The notes beneath the pieces are model-generated. The model worked only from the letters and a program-made list of their open reading frames with translations. It was not told the DNA's origin and did no database searches. Position numbers and translations under genes: made by a program. Of a DNA stretch of 64,000 bases, positions 57,292 through 64,000 are shown piece after piece (the first letter of the stretch is position 1; every line of letters starts with the position of its first letter). The stretch is from the NCBI GenBank assembly GCA_964017195.1, contig OZ024895.1:6692001-6756000 (forward strand), read 5' to 3'. This DNA comes from Siderastrea radians. Its lineage: Eukaryota > Cnidaria > Anthozoa > Scleractinia > Rhizangiidae.

Positions 57292-60200
57292 ATGAAGAGC
57301 CATCTCTTTGGAGTCGTTTGGCTTGGATTACTGTGTAGTGGATTGCTGCCCTTCGTTCATGGAAGTAAGTTTTCAGTGTTCTTGTTACAGATGATCAGCA
57401 TTGCATGAGTACATCTTTCAAACGTATTACATTTCCACGCATATTACTATTCATTAACTCTCTCCAACGTTAAGTTAATTATCGTGGTTAAAACGTCTCA
57501 ATATGTGGATAGAATCTTATAGTTTGACTGCATTCAAGTGAAATTACTAAACAGTTTTAAAACTGTTAACATCAGTTGCACTTTCTGAACAGCATTACAA
57601 ACAACACAACGGCAAAGTGCTGCTGAAAAGCTTTTATGTAAATGGCTTAAGTGTGAGGAAGAGCACAAGGAAATTACTGCTCAGTAGCTTTCCGGTGGCC
57701 ACTTTACCCTGATGCACATCCTTCAAAGAAGGCATTTCTGACCATCAGTTTGAGTCTTTGGGTGAAATAATTAGGTGTTCCCATTCAAATGAATATTATT
57801 GAGCGGTAATCGCCTGTGGTGCTGCCGACTGTGCTATACAAGGCGGTTCTTAACTGTGAATTGTGCCAATTCAGATGCCGGAAAGCTATCGAGCCGTAAG
57901 CGTGTTTATTATGTTGTAAAAGGCCGTTCGAGCCAGTTTTGAGGCAACGGATGAATTCCATAGCCTCAAAACTGGATTTGAGGCCAGGATGGTTTTCGAG
58001 TTAGTTTTGAGGCTATGGATAAAATCTATAGCCTCAAAAAAGGTCTTTTACAACCGCGGTCTCTACTGGCTGATCTCTTAAAAGGCCTCTACTGAACCGT
58101 AGAGTGCGGATAGTGATGAAAACAAGGAAAATTGCTCGTTTAAGAATTTTTTTATTTGGGATGATGTCTCAAAATCTACCAGTCAAAATATATTCCTCAA
58201 GAAAATTTGGCTTTGATAGGGTGGTAAACTGATTGACATACTGGTTGTCGAAGGTTAGAACACTCCTATATTTACGGTCTCTTATTTTCACTGGCTCATT
58301 ACGTAATATAATGACCCACTGCTAAAATTTACGATGATGCATTATGTCCAGGGGAAAAGACGCTTTTCGAACATAAAATTTTCCGCTACCTACTCAAATA
58401 ATGGTACATTGTGCGTAGAATCGGATATATTAATCAGTAGGCTTTAAACGTAAAACGTAACATTCAAAAAATTATGACTGCTACTATATAGAGCAGTAAA
58501 TGTACTTCGTTGTTTTTAAGCTGTGAATATTCTTGATCCTGCCTCTTTGTATAAATACCTATTAAAATGCGACCATTCAAATGAAAGCTGTTGCTCTTCT
58601 GTAAAAGATTGTTCTATTTTTATGAAACAGCCCATGAGAGTCTATTTTCTTACTGGAGATCACGTCTGTGAAAATGCAAAGACTCTCTCAAACTCCCATT
58701 TTCTCGAACAATTTATTGTTTCCCGTGCATGTTCTTGCCAGCGGGAGTCTGCTTTATTTCTAAACATATGGACAAAGTATGTATTAATGACATCAAAAGT
58801 CGTTACCATGGCAACAGTTCAGCGCCGTAAAAAAGACCTTCCAAGTCACCATTTTTAAGGAGTTGTCTGCTAAACTGAGCTGGTGACCTATAAGCACTGG
58901 TTGCATGTTTTCCCGCGTCTGGTACCGATTGCATTTTTACTAGAGGTTGCCATCTGTTACACGTTTTCTTAAAATGATGTTAGCGAAGGTTGCATCTTTT
59001 CCTCCAACTTGGTACGCAGTTGTTACTGATTTCTTGTTGCGTTTGGCCGCCTGGCCAAAAGAGATGAAATTACTTGTCTTAATATAGTAATTAGACAACA
59101 GCTCTGTGTAGAGGTGAACCTGGTTAAATTACTTTTGATTTTTATCTCTGCAGAGGATTACATAATTGACAAGGAAACAGATGGTATGTTGGCATCATTA
59201 CTGCATTAAGTATAACATGGTCTAGAGCTGAAAGAGCATACCGTATTTTCTCGATTAAACGACGGATCCCGAATAAACGCTGGGTTCAAATAAACGCCGG
59301 GTCTACAGGGCTGAGTTTAAAATAAACGCCCCCGGCGTTTATTCGGGGTCCCGGCGTTTATTCGGGGTCCCGGCGTTTATTTGAGGTCCCGGCGTTTATT
59401 CGGGGTCCTGGCGTTTATTTGATGGGTATACTAAATCAGGATTATTTGTCATAACTGCATACCAGTTCTCTTCATCAGTCCTACCATTATATTTGAATTT
59501 ATACACTGATATTCAAACCAAACTACCTTGTACAAAAGTACTTCTAATTAACTTAAACGGATGAAACAAACGACGCATCAGATATCGTGTCAATCTCTTT
59601 TAAACCATGGTAACTTTTCTGCGGGCTTGTACATCAAGCAAGGATCATCTCGAGGGTCTCTCCAGCGTTTCTCCAGCAGTTCCTTGAATCGTTCCATAAT
59701 TTTGCCTTTCTCGAAACTGATGGAGCAGGAACCTCGCCACCACTGAACTTGTTCTAAATTGCTTCCACAGTAAGTTTGCTGTCGAGCAGTTACCGATACA
59801 CTTCTTCCGTGTTTCACGGAGAAACGTAACGTTGAGAAGAGTTCAATCACTGTTCCTGTCAGTGGTGGGTTTTTTTTTAAATAAAAAATTTACTAAGATT
59901 CACTTAGATGATACAAAGTTGATCACATTTTTTAACGTTTTTGTTGAAATTTAGTTCTTGGTTCAATAAACCTGCAGTACTGATATTGAAAAATGGATGG
60001 CTGAAAAATTCATTTAACAAATAAACGCCGGGCCCTGAATAAACGCCGGGTTCGAATAAACGCTGGGTCTACGAGGCCGAGTTTTATATAAAAGTCCCCG
60101 GCGTTTAAACGAGGAAATACGGTAAGTCAAAACTTTTCTTACGGTACAAGTGGATAAATTAGACCGACTGATATTCTAAAGCCGGGCAATCTTAATTATT

Positions 60201-60300
60201 CATTGATGTCGCGTGAACGTTCCCGCATTCGATGGACAGACCACTTGACTCTGATCAGTGATGGAGTGAAAAGAATGAGGGGTCTCTCCCCCCCCCCCCC

Positions 60301-60338
<38 letters not shown>

Positions 60339-63300
60339 AGACAGACACTTTTTTCTCTGGTTATGGTGTCAAGTTCCCGTTCTTCGGTTTTCATTCTCCC
60401 TCAAAAGACAGTAGGCAACTTAATAAAGTCGTTTGTAAGACCAGGCACAGACGCCATCACGTCCCTAATGAATCCACCAGACACCATAGCAGGAGTTTTC
60501 CTCCTTCGAGAAGCAAAAACAAGCCAATAAAAGAAACATTCAAATTCCGCTTGACGACCGCTCCTGCCTTGACTCATCCTTGCCTTACGTTCTCTAATAT
60601 TTCGAAGATTTTCTTCCTGGTATTGGAGGAGCTTTGATTATAATAATAATAATAACTGTCTCGCTAATCGCCCAAGCAAAGACAGCAAGGACGCAGCTCG
60701 ACAAGGTCGGACCGAAAGCATGTGTAGGCGCCGCTGGCAGCCGCTATACGATCCATGCATGACCTTGGAGCACAGCCAACAGCCAGCTCGAATAAGCTGC
60801 GTGTCGGTTTTTGCTGAGGGAGGAAAACCGGAAGGTGCCGCCTTCCTCTCTAATTGTCACGGGCTGTTCTTTTTCTGACTGATTGGTTTCCTGATGAACC
60901 AGAAACATTTTGTGGCTAAACGGCCTTTTTGTCATTACAGGTATTCTTTTAAACTGTGCCATCGCATTCTTCGTTCTGTGTACGGTCTTCTTGATCTTGG
61001 CGATCATAACTTCGTTGTTTGTTTACAGGAAAGTCAGTAAGCAAGAAAAGTAAGTCATCTGATGCAAAGGGTTTCAAAGATGATAGTTAAGAATTGCTTT
61101 TTCCCCCTTCAAATAGACCTTGGATTTTTTTTCTAACCCACTTTCCATGCGCATCTCGTTCTGCACATAAAGAAGTCATGCATCGGGAATGAGTAGTGAC
61201 TGGAGTCAAGAATCTAGAGCCCTTCGGGGCACAATCGAATCGCCACCATTTTTTGAATTTTTCTTGTTACAATGATTGTTCAGGAAGGTCCTCCGAAAAA
61301 AGAACGTTTAAATATTGGGCCGAAAAAAGTATGGAGTAACAATATTATGACGCCTAATATCATAGATAGGGAGCATAAGCCACAGACGTTCGTGAGCGCT
61401 GCTGCCAGTGAAAGCGAACAAATGAATTTTTCTTGTTACAATGATCGTTCAGGGAGGTCCTCCGGAAAAAGAACGTTTTAATATTGGGCCAAAAAAAGGA
61501 TGGAGTAACAATATTATGGCGCCTGATATCATAGATAAGGGAGCTTAAGCAACAGACTTGCGTTAGCACCGCTGCCAGTGAAAGCCAAAAAGGTCACTGG
61601 ACACCAAAAGCAACAACAAGACCCCAAGTCCACATTTATATCAAATTAACATCCGGGCGCAAAAGCCGTTGCTTAACTTCCCTTATAAGATAAGGACAAA
61701 CGCAAAAAGATACTGAAGTTCATTGTTGACGGTGAGTGTATCTGTTATTCCAGGTTTCCCCACAAAGGATACAATGTTTCTTACCTCGAGCGTGAGCCTA
61801 AAGATCTGACTATTTCCAGTCCCTTTTACGGACACGGTATTTACTCTCAGCGTCCCGAGAGTTCTATCTACCTTCCTGGGCGCCAGTCCTCCGACTCAGT
61901 CAAGGTAAATGTCATATCATTTTTAACTTGCAGATTCAGTGACGTAGAGAAACTGCACACAGTCACCCCGAAACTTCTGTAAATTAAAATTTCTGCCTAA
62001 CGCCACATGGGTTATTTAGTAAATGAACTTCTTCAGGCTAGGAAACTGCTAAAAGTACCGCTCAATAGCTTTCCTTTGAGTGGTCCCACTTGCGATTTTA
62101 CACAGACACATCTTGTACTGCACAATCGGATTTCATTGATCCAGCAGACTCAAAAGCTGAATCCATTTTAACCCGTACAGCTCAATAAACAGCACCACAG
62201 GAAAGTGCCGCTCAGCAGCTTTCATTTGAATGATCGCACTTAACGATTTCATCCACAGAATCAAAAGTTAGAAATCACCTTGTACAGCATAATAAACAGC
62301 ACCACAGGAAATTACTGCTCAGTATCTTTCATTTGAATAGCCACACTTTAGGATTTCAACCACAGACTCAAATTAACGGTTGGACCTAACTTGTACGGCA
62401 TAATAAGCAGCCCCACAGAAAAGTACTGCTCAGTAGCTTTTTTTTTTGACCCAGTAATTCATTACCAGAATTATTGAGTGGTCACAATTTAGAATTTCAC
62501 TGGCCTCGTACAAAAAACAGCACCACGGAAATTACTGCTAAGTAACCTTCACTTCAGCGTCACACTTGAGGATTTCATCCACAGACCCAAAGGTAAGAGC
62601 CACCTTGCACAGCATAATAAACAGCACCACAGGAAAGTACTGCTCAGTAGCTTTCATTTGAGTGGTCACACTTAAGGATTTCATCCACAGACTCAAAAGT
62701 GAGAACCACCTTGTACAGCATAATAAACAGCACCACAGGAAAGTACTGCTCAGTAGCTTTCAATTGAATAGTCACACTTTAACATTTCGTCAAGAGACAA
62801 AAGCTATATCCACCTCGTACAGCAGAATAAACAGCACCACAGGAAAGTACTGCTCAGTAGCTTTCATTTGAATAGTCACACTTTAGGATTTCATCCACAG
62901 ACTCAAAAATTAGAATCATCTTGCACAGCATAATAAACAGCACCACAGGAAAGTACTGCTCAGTAGCTTTCATTTGAATGGTGACACTTTAGGATTTCAT
63001 CCACAGACTCAAAAGTTAGAACCACCTTGTACAGCATAATAAACAGCACCACAGGAAAGTACTGCTCAGTAGCTTTCATTTGAATGGTGACACTTTAGGA
63101 TTTCATCCACAGACTCAAAAGTTAGAACCACCTTGTACAGCATAATAAACAGCACCACAGGAAAGTACTGCTCAGTAGCTTTCATTTGAATGGTGACACT
63201 TTAGGATTTCATCCACAGACTCAAAAGTTAGAACCACCTTGTACAGCATAATAAACAGCACCACAGGAAAGTACTGCTCAGTAGCTTTCATTTGAATGGT

Positions 63301-63819
63301 GACACTTTAGGATTTCATCCACAGACTCGAAAGTTAGAACCACCTTGTACAGCATAATAAACAGCACCACAAGAAAGTACTGCTCAGTAGCTTCCAATTG
63401 AATAGTCACACTTTAACATTTCGTCAAGAGACAAAAGTTATATCCACCTTGTACAGCAGAATAAACAATACTACGAGAATGTATTGCTTGAAAGCCATCA
63501 TTTGAAACAAGTAGGCACACTTAGAGGCCTCATCTACAAATTCGGGCGTACTTTCTCTCAACAGAGTGCAGCCTTCGAAAACACAGGCGTAGATTTGGAC
63601 AACAACGTAAAGAGAGACTCGCCCCCAACAGAAAAAGGACAGAAAGACGTCATGGTGAGCGAGAAGACTGTAACGATGAAAACAACATACGACAATCCTG
63701 CCTTCGAAAACCCTGGGTACGAGAGCTTTGCTAACAACGACTACGAAACTGTGGACAACCATGACTACGAGATGTTAGATCCACAAGTTATTACCAAACC
63801 GGGATCGAAGGAGCTGTAG
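57292..63819 (+). CDS. gene F: short-ectodomain membrane protein with tyrosine-rich tail
   Basis: Five exons join in frame (618 nt, 205 aa): 57292..57364 signal peptide (MKSHLFGVVWLGLLCSGLL...), 59154..59183 ectodomain (KDYIIDKETD, about 10 residues in all), 60941..61049 membrane helix (about 36-62), 61754..61904 and 63565..63819 cytoplasmic. Exon-end phases are 1, 1, 2, 0, identical to gene E. The tail has TEKGQKD (143-149), NPAF (165-168), ENPGY, then an array YESF (173-176), YETV (181-184) and YEML (189-192), each 8 residues apart, and ends GSKEL. DYII in the ectodomain, TEKGQKD and NPA[YF]E are shared with gene E, so the two are divergent duplicates. The array could bind SH2 proteins or AP-2 (YxxPhi). 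No canonical AATAAA was seen before the window ends. The function is inferred only. Confidence 0.82.
57913..58057. repeat. short MITE-like element
   Basis: GTTGTAAAAGGCC at the left and GGTCTTTTACAACC at the right are inverted. CCAGTTTTGAGGC and GCCTCAAAACTGG also pair inside. It lies in intron 1 of gene F. Confidence 0.6.
58802..58815. promoter_or_regulatory. RFX-type X-box motif
   Basis: GTTACCATGGCAAC is a perfect palindromic X-box (GTNRCC, 2-nt spacer, RGYAAC), in intron 1 of gene F. The other perfect site of the window lies near gene B's membrane exon. Confidence 0.35.
59239..60124. mobile_element. DNA element with inverted ends TACCGTATTTTCTCG
   Basis: TACCGTATTTTCTCGATTAA at the left is mirrored by the imperfect complement at the right end (CGTTTAAACGAGGAAATACGG). 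Next to each end are several CCGGCGTTTATTCGGGG / ATAAACGCCGGG units, giving nested inverted repeats. The interior (about 600 bp) has an 86-codon minus-strand frame (59850..59590) with IMERFKELLEKRW. It is non-autonomous and lies in intron 2 of gene F. Confidence 0.75.
60289..60338. repeat. C-run plus (CA)n microsatellite
   Basis: About 15 C followed by about 18 CA units. The Pro/His/Thr frame across it is an artefact. It lies in intron 2 of gene F. Confidence 0.95.
61256..61590. repeat. 169-bp tandem duplication
   Basis: TTCTTGTTACAATGATTGTTC (61262) and TTCTTGTTACAATGATCGTTC (61431) start two copies that share GGTCCTCCG, AAAGAACGTTT, GGAGTAACAATATTATG and GCTGCCAGTGAAAGC. It lies in intron 3 of gene F. 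Confidence 0.85.
62030..63500 (+). repeat. 106-bp satellite array in the last intron of gene F
   Basis: About 13 units contain ACAGCATAATAAACAGCACC, ACAGGAAAGTACTGCTCAGT, AGCTTTCATTTGAATGGT and GGATTTCATCCACAGACTC. In the right half the spacing is exactly 106 bp (62951, 63057, 63163). Units on the left are more diverged and irregular; those at 62.95-63.35 kb are nearly identical, which suggests recent local amplification. Single degenerate copies occur in introns of genes B and C. Confidence 0.9.
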
Positions 63820-64000
63820 AGTAAAGCCAAAATAAGTCACTGTATATATGTTCTTCACACGTGGACCTCCGTTGATTTTTATCACCCAGCTTACTCGTGC
63901 CCAGGCGTTATTTAGTTGTTTAGGGGGACGGGAGAAGATTGGATACGAGAGTGGATTAGTGCGAGGGGAGTCTTGGGGAGGGACGAGGCATGCCTCGCGC
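63820..64000 (+). other. 3' flank of gene F
   Basis: Probably the 3' UTR. CAAAATAAGTCACTG follows the stop within about 25 bases; AATAAG is at best a weak poly(A) signal. The end is purine-rich (GGGGGACGGGAGAAG). Confidence 0.35.

Noticed and set aside
60203..60637. 144-codon plus-strand frame
   Set aside because: It runs through a C-run and a CA microsatellite (poly-Pro then His-Thr) inside gene F's intron 2. No domain is visible.
62030..63500. CRISPR-like array
   Set aside because: The whole 106-bp unit is repeated with no variable spacers; it is an intronic satellite in a eukaryotic gene.

Overview
The window is eukaryotic. Its coding content lies in small exons with GT-AG borders, separated by long AT-rich introns full of palindromic elements, SINEs and microsatellites. 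The SINEs, the foldback elements and a 106-bp intronic satellite resemble what I remember of stony-coral and other anthozoan genomes. I therefore favour a hexacoral (cnidarian), at moderate confidence. No operons, CRISPR arrays, rRNA genes or prokaryotic features were seen.

The main content is a cluster of genes for very small type I membrane proteins. They share one plan: a signal-peptide exon ending in phase 1; a 30-54 nt exon coding a tiny, mostly acidic ectodomain (about 10-18 residues), again ending in phase 1; a roughly 100 nt transmembrane exon ending in phase 2; then one or two cytoplasmic exons. I reassembled these exons by hand. Minus-strand members are gene A (2.2-5.0 kb, its 3' part beyond the left edge), gene B (14.2-20.3 kb), a decayed gene C' (21.7-23.0 kb), gene B' (24.0-28.4 kb), gene C (32.1-34.5 kb) and gene E (50.6-54.6 kb). 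Gene F (57.3-63.8 kb) is on the plus strand, head-to-head with E. E and F share a tail module (TEKGQKD, then NPA[YF]E). B and C share a glutamine-bearing membrane segment. An orphan terminal exon at 8.9 kb fits the phase of gene B's membrane exon and may be an alternative tail.

Region by region: 0-9 kb holds foldback elements, the 5' part of gene A and the orphan exon. 14-34.5 kb is a segmental duplication in which a B+C unit occurs twice. The right copy was swollen by insertions, including a 1.2-kb 15-bp minisatellite, and the left C copy is a pseudogene. 36-41 kb holds a tandemly repeated 1.9-kb segment. 41-50 kb is mostly repeats, a decayed reading frame and a SINE. 50.6-63.8 kb is the E/F pair, with a 106-bp satellite in F's last intron.

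The proteins look like receptor-associated signalling adaptors or scaffolds: almost no extracellular part, one membrane helix, and a disordered tail with tyrosine motifs (an ITAM-like pair and YxxM in E, a tyrosine array in F, NPxY or NPxF in both). That role is inference from architecture. I do not recognise the family by name.
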